Part shown: positions 18,050 through 28,477 of the stretch, piece after piece
How the letters are laid out: each line of letters starts with the position of its first letter
How positions within the stretch are numbered: position 1 is the stretch's first letter
NCBI GenBank assembly: GCA_947565635.1
Contig: CANOGU010000016.1
Span: 1-45,594 of the forward strand
Origin: an uncultured Lactobacillus sp.
GTDB taxonomy: Bacteria; Bacillota; Bacilli; Lactobacillales; Lactobacillaceae
Direction: 5' to 3'
DNA: 45,594 nt
Notes under the pieces: generated by a model
What the model was told of the DNA's origin: nothing
Database searches by the model: none
Seen by the model: only the letters and a program-made list of their open reading frames with translations
Translations under genes and position numbers: made by a program

Positions 18050-18112
18050 ATTCAGGACTCCTCTCTTGGAAGCTTCTCCCCAGTACCTATCTTACAGGCT
18101 TAAGTCTACTTT

Positions 18113-18676
18113 TCAAAACAAAAAGACTTGTGTTGCAGGTGTCAAAGAAAGCCAAATCCAATAAAAAGTCATCATAATTACCGCTAAATAAGACATCATA
18201 GTTAAAAAGTTTTCAAAGCAGCCTCCAACTTTATAATGAATTGGTGACTTTCTTTTTTTCTTATAAAATGGCGCTAGCCACTCTACTCCTTGCTTACTGA
18301 AACTATCTTCAACTAGATGCAAAAAATAGCCAATTACCAGCCCAAACCAAAGCGCACTCCAATAATTCTGAGAAGTTAAGTTGTTGATATGAATAGGAAT
18401 AAATTTATTCATTAAATAATATAGACCACCAGAAAAAATGGCCCAGCCAAGGAAAGAATGAGTAATCCCTCGATGTTTAAGAAAAAGACTAAAATTGATC
18501 ACTGACTTCTTGCTTGCCGAACTGTTATATTCATCAATATCAGGTAAAGAAGCGCCAATCGCAGTCGCAGCCAGAATAATAATGTTGTTAACTGGATCGA
18601 TCAATAGACGATTAGTTAATAATAAGCTTAGTTCCACGATTGCAATACTGCAAATTCGATGTGACCTAGTTAGCAC
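18113..18676 (-). CDS. YdjM-like membrane-bound metal-dependent hydrolase family protein
   Basis: This 187-residue protein matches the DUF457/YdjM pattern. It has an N-terminal histidine (RSHRICS), GASLPDIDEY (about 42-51), KHRGITHSFLGW (about 67-78), and HLVEDSFSKQGVEWLAPF (about 120-137). The His/Asp clusters are the proposed metal ligands, and three or four hydrophobic segments lie between them. Members of this family are called metal-dependent hydrolases but their substrates are not established. The SD GAGAGGG lies upstream of the ATG at 18676. Confidence 0.85.
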   Translation of the reverse strand: MLTRSHRICSIAIVELSLLLTNRLLIDPVNNIIILAATAIGASLPDIDEYNSSASKKSVINFSLFLKHRGITHSFLGWAIFSGGLYYLMNKFIPIHINNLTSQNYWSALWFGLVIGYFLHLVEDSFSKQGVEWLAPFYKKKRKSPIHYKVGGCFENFLTMMSYLAVIMMTFYWIWLSLTPATQVFLF

Positions 18677-18762
18677 TTCTTTTCACCCTCTCTAGAACAT
18701 ATATTCTATTTTAACAAAATTCCCACCAGAATGGGAACTTGTATACGCCAAGGTATAAAAAA

Positions 18763-18783
18763 ACTCTAGTTTTGCACTAGAGT
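18763..18783 (-). terminator. Terminator after the LysR-ligand-domain gene
   Basis: A stem of ACTCTAGT with ACTAGAGT around a 5-nt loop is flanked by A and T runs, downstream of the minus-strand stop at 18828. Confidence 0.8.
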
Positions 18784-18827
18784 TTTTAAGTAATATCATT
18801 TTATAGCTTTACATAATTATTTTACTT

Positions 18828-19430
18828 TTAATTGATAGTTTCTTTTAATATCTTGCTCAATTCTTCTACTCGCTGATCTTCTGGTTTAGCAATAAAAGCA
18901 TATTCTTCAGTGAATTGTTTTCCATCTCGCAACAAGAACAACTTTTGTACTTGGTCATCATCAATGTGGGCTGCTGTTTTTTCATTCATAATTAAGTAGC
19001 CAGATCCGGATTCAACCATTAAAACAGCTTCTCCTAAGGTTTCAACCGCAAGTAAATCACTATCAACTTGAAGAACACCTTTTAAATAGTGGTATTCGCT
19101 CTTTTCTTCCTCTACTCCTGCTACCATAATGCAAGGCAAATTCTTTAGATCACTCACTTCAACAGTTTGTTGATATTTATTAAAATTACCTGCTTGCACC
19201 AAGGCCACTAAAGCAATCTTATCAACAGGAGAAGTAGCTAGTTGCTGATAGATAGTATATCTTGAATTAACTAAGACTGCATCTAACTCATTGTTTTGAA
19301 TCTTATCTTCAATCTCATCATATGAAACAGGCTCTAAACTCACCTTTTCATCTTTATGTAAAGTTTGCCATTTACCTGCTGCCTGTTCCAACTCATGTCT
19401 ACCTAAATTTTTTAAATATCCAATCTTCAT
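18828..19430 (-). CDS. Stand-alone LysR-type ligand-binding domain protein
   Basis: The 200-residue protein begins MKIGYLKNLGRHELEQA and has the two-lobe periplasmic-binding fold pattern of LysR effector domains: LDAVLVNSRYTIYQQL, VDKIALVALVQAG, LGEAVLMVESGSGYLIM. It has no helix-turn-helix. I chose the ATG at 19430, preceded by AGGTG. The longer frame from 19469 would start inside the terminator of the upstream epimerase gene. In intact LysR regulators an N-terminal wHTH of about 60 residues precedes this domain. The role of the free domain is unknown. It could be a truncated regulator or a ligand-binding accessory protein. Confidence 0.7.
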   Translation of the reverse strand: MKIGYLKNLGRHELEQAAGKWQTLHKDEKVSLEPVSYDEIEDKIQNNELDAVLVNSRYTIYQQLATSPVDKIALVALVQAGNFNKYQQTVEVSDLKNLPCIMVAGVEEEKSEYHYLKGVLQVDSDLLAVETLGEAVLMVESGSGYLIMNEKTAAHIDDDQVQKLFLLRDGKQFTEEYAFIAKPEDQRVEELSKILKETIN

Positions 19431-19447
19431 TTTTTCACCTGTATACA

Positions 19448-19483
19448 AAATAAGACCTTGATCTTTCAACCAAAGTCTTATTT
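19448..19483 (-). terminator. Terminator after the LacX-like epimerase gene
   Basis: AATAAGACTTTG pairs with CAAGGTCTTATT (one mismatch) around a 10-nt loop, directly after the stop at 19491. It separates the epimerase from the LysR-ligand-domain gene. Confidence 0.75.
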
Positions 19484-19490
19484 ATCTTAA

Positions 19491-20378
19491 TTACTTAGCT
19501 TTGTCATGAAACGCAATTGTAAAACCATTCTCCCAAACTTCATTTGGAGCAATATGATTCATGCCACGTTTATGTTCTAGTTGCCCATCACTGTCTAAAG
19601 TATCTGCAATTCCCCACCATGGTTCAATACAGATATAGTTGCCAGCCTTAGGATATTGTGACCACAAACCTACAAATGGTGCTTTTTCCATTTTGACATT
19701 AATGTGGTAGTCACTCTTATCAGTTCTAATAGAAATCTTGTTAGGTTGCTTTAATTCAAAGACCCAAGCATCATCCTTAAACAACTCATCACTAATTTCA
19801 AACAGTGAATCAGTTGCGAGCAAGGAACGATTTTCCCAGTCAAGATATGGTGCTTTTAAAGGAATCTTCACATGGTCCATTGAAGGATCAAACTTAAAGT
19901 AGTAATCATTCTTATTCAAACCATTATCAGTTGGCAAATTAAAGCCAGGGTGTCCCCCAATACCAAAGATCATTTCTTTAGTATCGGTATTTGTTACTGT
20001 AAAGTGTTCTTCCAGTAAATTATTCACTAAACTGTAAGATACTCTTAGTTCAAAATCAAATGGATACATTTTTTTAGTATCTTCATTAGACGTTAGAAGG
20101 AAAACAATGTGCTTATCATCTTGTTCTTCAACAGTAAATTGTGCATCCCGAGCAAAACCATGTTGTCCCATATGGTAAGTTTTACCATCATAAGTATATT
20201 GATCGTCCTTTAAACGCCCAACTACTGGGAACAAAATCGGAGCGTGACGTCCCCAAATTTCGGGATCTGCCTGCCACATGTATTCTCGACCACTGTTTAC
20301 ATCTTTAACACTTTGAATTTCAGCACCCTTATCAGAAAGTGTTACTGTTAAAAAATTATTCTTTAATTGATAATCCAT
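19491..20378 (-). CDS. Aldose 1-epimerase family protein (LacX/YeaD-like)
   Basis: This 295-residue protein has the galactose-mutarotase beta-sandwich pattern. Visible motifs are HAPILFPVVGRL (about 45-56), GQHGFARD (about 73-80), FGIGGHPGFN (about 139-148) and the likely catalytic glutamate in CIEPWWGIADT (about 255-265). The family interconverts anomers of aldoses or hexose 6-phosphates, and the substrate here is not determined. It follows hslU by 27 nt on the same strand, so it may be read through from the topA-hslU operon. Its own terminator follows. Confidence 0.85.
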   Translation of the reverse strand: MDYQLKNNFLTVTLSDKGAEIQSVKDVNSGREYMWQADPEIWGRHAPILFPVVGRLKDDQYTYDGKTYHMGQHGFARDAQFTVEEQDDKHIVFLLTSNEDTKKMYPFDFELRVSYSLVNNLLEEHFTVTNTDTKEMIFGIGGHPGFNLPTDNGLNKNDYYFKFDPSMDHVKIPLKAPYLDWENRSLLATDSLFEISDELFKDDAWVFELKQPNKISIRTDKSDYHINVKMEKAPFVGLWSQYPKAGNYICIEPWWGIADTLDSDGQLEHKRGMNHIAPNEVWENGFTIAFHDKAK

Positions 20379-20405
20379 AATTTAACTTCTCTTTATCTAC
20401 TAAAA

Positions 20406-21800
20406 TTACAAAATAAATTTTGTTAAGTCTTTATTAATAATTATATCACTCAATTTTTGATCAACATACTTCTGAGTAATAGTGATCTCACCCATGTTCA
20501 TATCTGGTCCTTCGTAAAGAACATCTTCAAGTAATTTTTCTAAAATAGTTGCTAAACGACGGGCACCAATGTTGTCAGTTCCTTGATTTACTTCAAAAGC
20601 TATTTGAGCAATTCGATCAATTGCTTCTTGAGTAAAGACTAATTTAATACCATCAGCCTTAAGAAGTGCAATATATTGCTTCAAAAGTGAGTTTTGTGGA
20701 TCCTTTAAGATCTTAACAAAGTCTTCTTGAGTCAAGGCATTTAATTCAACACGAATTGGGAAACGTCCTTGCAATTCTGGAATTAAATCGCTTGGCTTAC
20801 TTTCAGCAAAAGCTCCCGCTGCAATGAAGAGGATGTGGTCAGTAGATACAGGACCATACTTAGTTGAAACTGTTGAACCTTCAACAATTGGTAAGATATC
20901 TCTTTGTACACCTTCACGAGAAACTTCACCAGAGGTCTTCTTGTTACCAGCAGTGATCTTGTCAATTTCGTCGATAAAGATAATACCATTTTGTTGAGTA
21001 CGTTCAATTGCACGTTGGTAGAGAGAATCGTAGTTAATTAACTTCTTTGATTCTTCTTGAATTAATACTTCACGTGCATCTGATACTTTTAATGTACGCT
21101 TAACAGTCTTCTTAGGCATTAAGTCGCCCATCAAACTTGACATGTCAATTCCCATTTGGCCCATCATATCGCCCATTGGGTTTACCTTTGGAGCTTGTTC
21201 TACTTCGATGGTAACTTCACGATTTTCAAGTAATCCCTTATTAAGTTGATCAGCTACGCTAAGACGTTCATTACGAATATCATCAGTTACTTCTTCATTA
21301 TCTTGAGGTTGATTCATGTTGAAGTTACCAGAAAGCATTTGCATCATTTGTTGCATGGAATTTTCACGGTTTTCACGCTTAATTCCGGGCACAATTAACT
21401 TAACTAGACGATTATTAGCTTTCTTAGTAGCTTGCATTTTAACATGTTCAAATTGATCTTTTTCTTCCATTCGAACTGCTTCTTCAACTAAGTCACGGAC
21501 CATTGATTCAACATCACGTCCAACGTAACCAACTTCAGTAAACTTAGTTGCTTCAACCTTTACAAAAGGTGCATCAACAATTTTAGCAAGTCGACGTGCA
21601 ATTTCGGTCTTACCTACACCAGTAGGACCGGCCATTAACATGTTTTTTGGCGTAATATCTTGTTGCATTTGTTTTGGTAGTTGCAATCTACGATAGCGGT
21701 TATACAATGCAACAGCAACAGACTTTTTAGCTTCGCTTTGGCCAATAATATATTTATCAAGTAATTCTACAATTTGTTTTGGAGTTTTTTCTTCAGTCAA
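20406..21800 (-). CDS. hslU: ATP-dependent protease ATPase subunit HslU (ClpY)
   Basis: This 464-residue AAA+ unfoldase forms the hexameric cap on HslV. Visible are Walker [10 protein letters not shown] (about 57-65), the [14 protein letters not shown] pore-loop region, the long I-domain (about 105-245) with a Met/Gln-rich segment, Walker [10 protein letters not shown], and the sensor region ending [11 protein letters not shown]. The C-terminus TKFIL matches the tail that docks on HslV. The start is TTG at 21800 with AGGTGAA upstream. Ten bases separate it from hslV. Confidence 0.95.
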   Translation of the reverse strand: MTEEKTPKQIVELLDKYIIGQSEAKKSVAVALYNRYRRLQLPKQMQQDITPKNMLMAGPTGVGKTEIARRLAKIVDAPFVKVEATKFTEVGYVGRDVESMVRDLVEEAVRMEEKDQFEHVKMQATKKANNRLVKLIVPGIKRENRENSMQQMMQMLSGNFNMNQPQDNEEVTDDIRNERLSVADQLNKGLLENREVTIEVEQAPKVNPMGDMMGQMGIDMSSLMGDLMPKKTVKRTLKVSDAREVLIQEESKKLINYDSLYQRAIERTQQNGIIFIDEIDKITAGNKKTSGEVSREGVQRDILPIVEGSTVSTKYGPVSTDHILFIAAGAFAESKPSDLIPELQGRFPIRVELNALTQEDFVKILKDPQNSLLKQYIALLKADGIKLVFTQEAIDRIAQIAFEVNQGTDNIGARRLATILEKLLEDVLYEGPDMNMGEITITQKYVDQKLSDIIINKDLTKFIL

Positions 21801-21810
21801 AATATTTCAC

Positions 21811-22335
21811 CTAGATTTCATCAGTAGTAATGTGGTCATCTGTAAACACATCAATTCCGGAAGCAATCTTAACAGCTTCTTTAGCAATTTCACTTGCGCT
21901 CATCCCATTACTGTGGCGAGTCATAGCAATTGCAGCTGCTTGAGCAAAGTTACCACCAGAACCAATAGCCACCACGTCTTCATCTGGTTCAAGTACTTCA
22001 CCATTACCAGAAATTAATAATAAGTCTTTATCATTAAAAGCAATTACCATAGCTTGTAATTTAGCTAAAGTTGGATCTTTACGCCAGCTTTGAGCCATTT
22101 CAACGGCAGCTCTACGTAAGTCACCTGAATAAGTTTCAAGCTTTCCTTCAAGCATATCTTGTAAGCTAACTGCATCTGCAACACCGCCAGCAAAGCCGAT
22201 TACCACTTGATCATGATAAATTCTTCTAATTTTTTTAGCAGTTGCCTTAGCAATAACTTTTTCACCTAAGGTAACTTGACCATCTCCAGCGATGGCTGTT
22301 TTATTGTTATATCTAACAGAACAAATTGTTGTCAT
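21811..22335 (-). CDS. hslV: ATP-dependent protease proteolytic subunit HslV (ClpQ)
   Basis: The 174-residue proteasome-like peptidase begins MTTICSVRYNNKTAIAGDGQVTLG. Removal of Met exposes Thr as the N-terminal nucleophile. GFAGGVADA and the C-terminal SGIDVFTDDHI segment are typical. SD GAGG lies within the xerC end, and the intergenic gap to xerC is 4 nt. It works with HslU in cytosolic protein quality control. Confidence 0.95.
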   Translation of the reverse strand: MTTICSVRYNNKTAIAGDGQVTLGEKVIAKATAKKIRRIYHDQVVIGFAGGVADAVSLQDMLEGKLETYSGDLRRAAVEMAQSWRKDPTLAKLQAMVIAFNDKDLLLISGNGEVLEPDEDVVAIGSGGNFAQAAAIAMTRHSNGMSASEIAKEAVKIASGIDVFTDDHITTDEI

Positions 22336-22339
22336 ATTA

Positions 22340-23263
22340 TTATGCCTCGTCTTTCTTATCTTTTCTTGGGAAAAATTTTTGATAATCTGCTTGTAAATGC
22401 TTCATTGTGACATGGGTATAGATTTGTGTCGTTGACAAAGATTCATGCCCTAAAAGCTCTTGCACACTCCTTAGGTCTGCTCCATTATTAAGCATTTCAG
22501 TTGCAAAAGAGTGTCTAAGCATATGGGGATGAACCTTTCCACCAACTCCAGCTTTAATGAAAACTTGCTGCATAATGTATTCAATTCCGCGGCCAGTTAA
22601 CTTTTGTCCCCGGTTATTTAAAAATACATAGCCTAGATCTTCATTTTTACCTAGTAGAGCTAGTCGACTTTCATCACAATATTCTTTTAAAGCACTGGCC
22701 GCATCTTTTCCAAAGGGAACATAGCGGTCTTTATTACCCTTCCCATGAACTAAGATAATCTTTAAATCAAAATCAATCTGATCTAGCTTTAAAGATGCCA
22801 TCTCACTTAAACGCATCCCAGTCGCATAAAAAAGTTCAAACATTGCACGATTTCTTACTACCAACTTTTCATGACCAGCAAGACTATCAAAGACCTGCCG
22901 CATTTCTTTTTCATAGAAAAATTGTGGTAATTTCTTTTCGCCTAATCTTAAACTAATTGTCTGCATTGGATCATTCTCTAGCACTTCTCGCTTAACAAGA
23001 AAGCGATAAAAAGATCTTAAACTAGACATTTTACGCGCTTGAGTAGTTCTTGACCTGTTTTGTGTTGCTAAGTTTTGTAAGAAAATTTCAACATCGCGAC
23101 TTTTGACTTGATCCCAGCCGCTAAAGCCTCCATTTTCTTTAAAAAATTCCTTAGCTTCATTTAGATCATTTAAGTAAGAGTTTACAGTATTTTTACTATA
23201 ATTACGTTCATAGTTCAAGTAATCTTGAAATTGTTTGATTAATTTATCATTTTCTTTAGACAT
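22340..23263 (-). CDS. xerC: Tyrosine recombinase XerC
   Basis: This 307-residue recombinase has an N-terminal SAM-like core-binding domain (about 5-90) and a catalytic domain. The catalytic set is visible: Arg in ATGMRLSEM, Lys in HGKGNKDRY, His-x-x-Arg in HPHMLRHSFA, His in LLGHESLST and the Tyr nucleophile in QIYTHV. It resolves chromosome dimers at dif with a partner recombinase. Its position between trmFO and hslV is the conserved Firmicute arrangement, which supports XerC over an integrase. Confidence 0.93.
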   Translation of the reverse strand: MSKENDKLIKQFQDYLNYERNYSKNTVNSYLNDLNEAKEFFKENGGFSGWDQVKSRDVEIFLQNLATQNRSRTTQARKMSSLRSFYRFLVKREVLENDPMQTISLRLGEKKLPQFFYEKEMRQVFDSLAGHEKLVVRNRAMFELFYATGMRLSEMASLKLDQIDFDLKIILVHGKGNKDRYVPFGKDAASALKEYCDESRLALLGKNEDLGYVFLNNRGQKLTGRGIEYIMQQVFIKAGVGGKVHPHMLRHSFATEMLNNGADLRSVQELLGHESLSTTQIYTHVTMKHLQADYQKFFPRKDKKDEA

Positions 23264-23265
23264 TA

Positions 23266-24582
23266 TTAATCAAGCTTCTTCTCTTCCTTAAAGGCTTCAA
23301 GATCCTTCAATGCTCGTTTAGAAATTTCTAAGTGTCTTTCTTGCTTGTTTCTTACCTTGTAATCTAATTTTGGCAAGAGTGCATATGAAGCATTCATTGG
23401 TTGGAAATGCTTTGCGCTAGTGGTTGTGATGTAGTTGGCCATAGAACCCAAGGCAGTTGACTTAGGAAAGACTAAGGTTTCTTCTCCTAAAGCTTCTCTA
23501 GCCGCATTAATTCCGGCAACTAAACCAGAACCGGCACTTTCAACATAACCTTCTACCCCTGTCATTTGTCCTGCAAAGAAGAGACCAGTTTGCTTTCTGG
23601 CTTCATAATTTGCATTCAAAACTTCAGGACTAGCAATATAGGTGTTGCGGTGCATTTTACCATAGCGAACAAATTTTGCATTTTCAAGACCTGGAATCAT
23701 TGAAAAGACTCTCTTTTGCTCACCATATTTTAGATGAGTTTGGAAACCAACGATGTTATACATTGTGCTAGCTGCATTATCTTGACGTAATTGCACAACT
23801 GCATAAGGAGTTTTTCCAGTCTTAGGATCTTCTAAACCAACTGGTTTAAGTGGGCCAAAGAGCATTGTCTTTTCTCCTCTTTTGGCCATTACTTCAATTG
23901 GCATACAGCCTTCAAAGACATTCTTATCTTCAAAGCCATGTAAGGTAGCTGTTTCTGCTGCAACTAGATTTTTATAGAAATTATAAAACTCTTCTTTAGT
24001 CATTGGACAATTCAAATATGCAGCTTCACCCTTGTCATAACGTGATTTTTTATAAACAATATCACGATTAATTGAGCTAGCTGCCACAATTGGAGCAGCT
24101 GCATCAAAGAAATGAAGTGAATCAGTACCGCAGAACTCCTTAATCTGTTCTGCTAGTGTATCTGAGGTTAATGGACCAGTCGCAATGATCGTAATCCCAT
24201 CCTTTGGAATCTCAGTGATTTCTTCCTCATGAACATGAACATTTGGCAAGTCCTTCAAAGTTTTAGTTACAACTGCACTAAACTTATCTCTATCAACAGC
24301 TAGAGCTCCCCCAGCAGGTACTGCTGTTTCATCCGCTGCTTTCATAATTAAGGAATCCAGCTGCCGCATTTCTTCTTTTAACAAACCAACAGCATTTGAC
24401 AGTTGGTTAGATCTCATTGAGTTAGTACATACTAATTCTGCAAAGTTTGCAGTTTCATGAGCAGGCGTATTTTTCTTAGGTCGCATTTCATATAAATCTA
24501 CTTCAATGCCACGCTTAGCTAATTGCCATGCAGCTTCACTCCCTGCAAGACCTCCGCCAATTACGGTTACATTCTTTACCAT
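23266..24582 (-). CDS. trmFO: Methylenetetrahydrofolate-tRNA uracil-54 methyltransferase TrmFO
   Basis: This 438-residue flavoprotein forms m5U54 in the tRNA T-loop using methylene-THF and FADH2. It opens with the FAD-binding Rossmann motif [13 protein letters not shown] (about 7-19). It continues with the GidA/TrmFO-type [11 protein letters not shown] segment (about 49-59), with its conserved cysteine. The C-terminal [15 protein letters not shown] (about 333-347) is strongly conserved. SD GGAAAG precedes the ATG at 24582, and xerC begins 2 nt downstream. Confidence 0.95.
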   Translation of the reverse strand: MVKNVTVIGGGLAGSEAAWQLAKRGIEVDLYEMRPKKNTPAHETANFAELVCTNSMRSNQLSNAVGLLKEEMRQLDSLIMKAADETAVPAGGALAVDRDKFSAVVTKTLKDLPNVHVHEEEITEIPKDGITIIATGPLTSDTLAEQIKEFCGTDSLHFFDAAAPIVAASSINRDIVYKKSRYDKGEAAYLNCPMTKEEFYNFYKNLVAAETATLHGFEDKNVFEGCMPIEVMAKRGEKTMLFGPLKPVGLEDPKTGKTPYAVVQLRQDNAASTMYNIVGFQTHLKYGEQKRVFSMIPGLENAKFVRYGKMHRNTYIASPEVLNANYEARKQTGLFFAGQMTGVEGYVESAGSGLVAGINAAREALGEETLVFPKSTALGSMANYITTTSAKHFQPMNASYALLPKLDYKVRNKQERHLEISKRALKDLEAFKEEKKLD

Positions 24583-24624
24583 GCAATCTTTCCTTTCTGC
24601 TCGACTCTTTCAAGTCTATATAAA

Positions 24625-24664
24625 AATGATATCATTAAACCGCTTTCGTTTTAATGATATCATT
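24625..24664 (-). terminator. Stem-loop between topA and trmFO
   Basis: A 15-bp perfect inverted repeat (AATGATATCATTAAA with TTTAATGATATCATT) encloses a 10-nt loop and, on the minus strand, is followed by a short T run. It could be a terminator or processing/attenuation site that sets the topA to trmFO expression ratio. Confidence 0.65.
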
Positions 24665-24679
24665 GATTTTTATTATAAT

Positions 24680-26761
24680 TTAATTTTCTTCTGGTTCTTC
24701 ACGGTAATCACCATTTGGACAAAGGATTACTAGTCCTTTCTTGTTCTTCTTTTGAACTAAGAAGTGACCATCATTTGGACAATTACGACCAATTGGTTGA
24801 TCCCATGAAACAAAATCACAATCTGGATAGCGTGAACAGCCATAGAATTTACGGTTGCGTTTTGATTTCTTTTCGATAACTTCGCCCTTACCACACTTAG
24901 GACAAGTTACGCCAATCTTCTTAACGATTGGTTTAGTATTACGACAATCTGGGAAGCGTGAGCAAGCATAGAACTTACCATAGCGTCCCATTTTGATAAC
25001 CATTGGCGCTCCACAAATATCACAGTTAAAGCCTGCAGGTTCGTCTTTAATTTGAACCTTTTCAATTTGTTGGTCGGCTTTATCTAACTCTTTAGAAAAT
25101 GGCTTGTAGTATTCATCAACTACTTTAATCCAGTTCTTCTTCCCTACTTCAACCCCATCTAGGTCATTTTCAAGTTGAGCTGTAAAGTCAACGTTAACAA
25201 TGTCAGGGAAAAATTCTTCGATTAACTTATCTACAATTTCTCCTAATTCTGTAGGTACAATTGATCTACCTTCAAGTTTTACGTAGTAACGTTTTTGAAT
25301 GGTATCAATTGTTGGTGCATAAGTTGATGGACGACCAACACCATTTTCTTCAAGAGCACGAACTAAACTAGCTTCTGTATAACGTGCAGGTGGTTGAGTA
25401 AAGTGTTGACGATCATCAGTCTTCTTAAGTTTAACCTTATCGCCTTCATTCAACTCAGGAAGTTCATTACTCTTTTCTTTTTGGTTATCGTATACCTTCG
25501 TAAAACCAGCAAATTTAAGTTTTGAGCCAGTTGTTCTAAAGGTTACATCATTTTGCTCAATATCAGCTCTAACTGTGTCGTAAACAGCCGGAGTCATTTG
25601 ACTAGCAATAAATCTTGACCAAATTAAAGTATATAGTCGATATTCTTCAGTTGTTAAATACTCTTTTACCGAAGCTGGAGTTCTAAAAGCTGAAGTAGGA
25701 CGAATTGCTTCGTGGGCATCTTGAGCATCCGCATCATTTTTAAAATGTTGCGGCTTAACTGCTGCGTAATTTTCACCGTATTCTTCATGAATAAATTTTG
25801 AAGCTTCATGCTTTGCTACATTAGCAATACGCTTTGAGTCAGTACGCATATAAGTAATCAAGCCGACAGATCCCTTACCAAGGTTCACACCTTCATAAAG
25901 AGATTGGGCAATTCTCATTGTTCGACGAGTTCTGTAGCCTAAGCGCTTGTTTGCTTCTTGTTGCATAGTTGAAGTAGTAAAAGGAGCAGCAGGTTGACGT
26001 CTTCTTTCCTTTTTAACTACTTTTGTAACTTCAAAGTTTTTCCGCTTATCAATTCGCTTTAAAACATCTTGAACTGCTTCGTTATTTGGCAACTCTTGCT
26101 TTTTGCCTTTAATGCCATAAAAAGCGCCCTTAAACTTTTCTGAGCCCTTTTCAAAATCAGCATCAATAGTCCAGTACTCTTCTGGCTTAAAGTTCTTGAT
26201 TTCATTTTCACGATCAATTACTAACTTCAAGGCAATCGATTGAACACGTCCAGCTGACAAACCTTTCTTTACCTTTTGCCACAAAATCGGACTAATTGAA
26301 TAACCAACCAAACGGTCTAGGACACGACGCGCCTGTTGAGCATCAACAATATCCATATCAATAGTTCTTGGATTCTTAAAGGCATTCTTAACAGCATCTT
26401 TAGTAATTTCGTTAAAAGCAACGCGGTTATGTTCTTTTGGATCTAGATTTAATGCATGAGCAACGTGCCAAGCAATCGCTTCTCCTTCTCGATCCGGGTC
26501 GGAAGCAAGATAAACATATTTTGCTTTTTTAGCTTCGCTCTTTAATTCTTTAATCGTATCGCCTTTTCCACGAATGGAGATATATTTTGGTTCATAGTCA
26601 TGTTCTACATCCACTCCCATTTGAGACTTGGGTAAATCACGAATATGGCCTTTTGAAGCGATAACATGATAATTTCTTCCTAAATATTTTTCAATTGTCT
26701 TAGCCTTATGAGGAGACTCGACAATAACTAAATTCTTTTTATTTTTTCGTTTAGTAGGCAT
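24680..26761 (-). CDS. topA: DNA topoisomerase I
   Basis: This 693-residue type IA topoisomerase relaxes negative supercoils. The Toprim domain starts [18 protein letters not shown] (about 11-28), with metal-binding [14 protein letters not shown] near residue 90. The active-site Tyr is in [13 protein letters not shown] (about 300). The C-terminus has two intact four-Cys zinc ribbons (CDICG...CSRFPDC and CPKCG...CSRYPDC) and a third, reduced one (CPNDG...CPN). SD AAGGAAGGGG precedes the ATG at 26761. It heads the trmFO-xerC-hslV-hslU group. Confidence 0.95.
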   Translation of the reverse strand: MPTKRKNKKNLVIVESPHKAKTIEKYLGRNYHVIASKGHIRDLPKSQMGVDVEHDYEPKYISIRGKGDTIKELKSEAKKAKYVYLASDPDREGEAIAWHVAHALNLDPKEHNRVAFNEITKDAVKNAFKNPRTIDMDIVDAQQARRVLDRLVGYSISPILWQKVKKGLSAGRVQSIALKLVIDRENEIKNFKPEEYWTIDADFEKGSEKFKGAFYGIKGKKQELPNNEAVQDVLKRIDKRKNFEVTKVVKKERRRQPAAPFTTSTMQQEANKRLGYRTRRTMRIAQSLYEGVNLGKGSVGLITYMRTDSKRIANVAKHEASKFIHEEYGENYAAVKPQHFKNDADAQDAHEAIRPTSAFRTPASVKEYLTTEEYRLYTLIWSRFIASQMTPAVYDTVRADIEQNDVTFRTTGSKLKFAGFTKVYDNQKEKSNELPELNEGDKVKLKKTDDRQHFTQPPARYTEASLVRALEENGVGRPSTYAPTIDTIQKRYYVKLEGRSIVPTELGEIVDKLIEEFFPDIVNVDFTAQLENDLDGVEVGKKNWIKVVDEYYKPFSKELDKADQQIEKVQIKDEPAGFNCDICGAPMVIKMGRYGKFYACSRFPDCRNTKPIVKKIGVTCPKCGKGEVIEKKSKRNRKFYGCSRYPDCDFVSWDQPIGRNCPNDGHFLVQKKNKKGLVILCPNGDYREEPEEN

Positions 26762-26826
26762 AGAATGCCCCTTCCTTGCACAATTTCTACCAAATTCTAA
26801 AATACCAAAAATTTTACTCTTGTCAA

Positions 26827-27672
26827 CTAAAGCAAATTTTTAAAATCAGCATTAACCAATGGATAAGCACCAGCGGCAATTAACTCATTAGGGCCTTCTG
26901 ACAAGGGACTTGAGACTGGTCCCGGAACTGCAAAAATATTGCGATTTTCTTCTAAAGCAATATTTGCAGTAATTAAGGAGCCCGATCTTTTTCTAGCTTC
27001 AGTCACAATAATATTTTTGCTTAAGCCCGCAAGTATTCTATTGCGCTCAGGAAATCTATAAGGTCTTGGCGGAGTATCCGGTAAATATTCACTGATCAAT
27101 AGTCCCTTCGCCATAATTTCTTCCTGGAGCATTTTGTTTTCTTGCGGATAAAAATGGTTGAGTCCATTTCCAATGACGGCAATTGTCTTACCGTGATTTT
27201 TTAATGTTTCTTGATGAGCAATTCCATCCACTCCGCGTGCTAAGCCACTAGCAATAACAAAATCTTGCTGTAGCAGCTGCGGAATTAATTGTTTTAAGAC
27301 AAAACGACTATAATTTGTCGGCTGTCTTGCGCCAACTATAACTGTAATCTCCTTTTTAAGCAAGGATAAATCTCCTCTAGTAAAAAGAAGTGTTGGTGCA
27401 TTATACATTTCACGGAGTGCATTTGGATAGATTGTATCAAAAATAGTGATAACATCACACTGTAATTCAATTCTTTCAATCCAAGAATTAAACTTATCAT
27501 TTTTCATTGCAGCTAAAACAAGATTTTGGATATTTGATTTTAATGATAAACTCTCTATTTTGTCAACTGTTACTTCTTCACCAGCAGTAAAATTCGCTAC
27601 AATTTTTCCTATAGTAGTAATGCCAAGACCTTGCTGTAATTTTAACCTTAAACAAAATTCTTTCAAATTCAT
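26827..27672 (-). CDS. dprA: DNA-processing protein DprA
   Basis: This 281-residue protein loads RecA on incoming ssDNA during transformation. The Rossmann core is visible: [13 protein letters not shown] (about 111-123), [13 protein letters not shown] (about 142-154), [14 protein letters not shown] (about 166-179), [11 protein letters not shown] and the [14 protein letters not shown] end motif. It lacks the C-terminal winged-helix found in some DprA proteins. The SD GGAGG (27683-27687) lies in the 3' arm of a stem-loop that starts just after rnhB, so access to it is probably regulated. Confidence 0.93.
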   Translation of the reverse strand: MNLKEFCLRLKLQQGLGITTIGKIVANFTAGEEVTVDKIESLSLKSNIQNLVLAAMKNDKFNSWIERIELQCDVITIFDTIYPNALREMYNAPTLLFTRGDLSLLKKEITVIVGARQPTNYSRFVLKQLIPQLLQQDFVIASGLARGVDGIAHQETLKNHGKTIAVIGNGLNHFYPQENKMLQEEIMAKGLLISEYLPDTPPRPYRFPERNRILAGLSKNIIVTEARKRSGSLITANIALEENRNIFAVPGPVSSPLSEGPNELIAAGAYPLVNADFKNLL

Positions 27673-27682
27673 ATAAATAAAA

Positions 27683-27712
27683 CCTCCACTATCATGTACG
27701 CAAAAGTGAAGG
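27683..27712 (-). promoter_or_regulatory. Stem-loop masking the dprA Shine-Dalgarno (possible attenuator)
   Basis: On the minus strand CCTTCACT (27705-27712) pairs with AGTGGAGG (27683-27690), one G-U pair included, with further A-T pairing outside and a 14-nt loop. The 3' arm contains the dprA SD and is followed by TTTTATTT. It may act as a weak terminator after rnhB, a translation block on dprA, or both. Confidence 0.6.
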
Positions 27713-27724
27713 TTTATTTTTTAA

Positions 27725-28477
27725 TTATTTTTCGTATTCACTAACTGGAGCAAAAGATCTCCGATGAATCGGGGTTGGACCGTATTTTTCTAGAGCCTCC
27801 ATGTGCTCACGGGTTCCGTAGCCTGCATTATGTTTAAAATCATATTCTGGATAGAGCTCACCATAAGCATCCATTAAGTTATCCCGAAACACCTTAGCTA
27901 CAATACTAGCGGCAGCAATTGAGTTAGACTTAGCATCCCCATGAATTAATTTAACTTGAGGAATGTTTAAAGGTACATTCATCGCATCAACTAATAAGGC
28001 ATCCGGCTTTACTTTTAGACCTTGAACAGCATGAGCCATCGCTAAACGATCCGCTTCATAAATATTAATCTGATCAATTACATCATTATTAGCTAAGCCG
28101 ACACTAACACTGACAGCTTTTTCTAGAATCTTTGGAAAAAGCGCCTGCCGCTTCTTAGGTGATAATTTTTTTGAGTCATTAACATCAATTAAATCAAAAT
28201 CATGTGGCAAAATAACTGCAGCTGTAACTACAGGCCCAGCAAGCGGTCCACGCCCTACTTCATCAACCCCAGCAACAAGTTGATCTTTTTGCCAAAATTC
28301 TTTTTCATAAGAAAAACGAGATTGAAATTGAGCTAATGCTTTAGCATATTTAGCTTGTCTTTTTTCATAGCTAATTAAGAGCTTTTGGACGCCCTTTCGT
28401 TCATCAGCTTTTAATTCTTCTAATTGCTCTTTGCTTACTTCTCCTTGAAGTAAGTTCTTTATCTCAGTAATCGTCAT
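27725..28477 (-). CDS. rnhB: Ribonuclease HII
   Basis: This 250-residue enzyme removes RNA from RNA-DNA hybrids and misincorporated ribonucleotides. Catalytic acidic residues are in [17 protein letters not shown] (about 69-85) and [10 protein letters not shown], with the [12 protein letters not shown] segment near 190. An N-terminal extension of about 65 residues matches long Firmicute RNase HII proteins. The ATG overlaps the rbgA stop (ATGA), giving translational coupling. Confidence 0.95.
   Translation of the reverse strand: MTITEIKNLLQGEVSKEQLEELKADERKGVQKLLISYEKRQAKYAKALAQFQSRFSYEKEFWQKDQLVAGVDEVGRGPLAGPVVTAAVILPHDFDLIDVNDSKKLSPKKRQALFPKILEKAVSVSVGLANNDVIDQINIYEADRLAMAHAVQGLKVKPDALLVDAMNVPLNIPQVKLIHGDAKSNSIAAASIVAKVFRDNLMDAYGELYPEYDFKHNAGYGTREHMEALEKYGPTPIHRRSFAPVSEYEK

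Noticed and set aside
19431-19469. Upstream extension of the LysR-ligand-domain protein (start at 19469)
   Set aside because: The extension begins inside the terminator stem of the epimerase gene, and the ATG at 19430 has its own SD (AGGTG).
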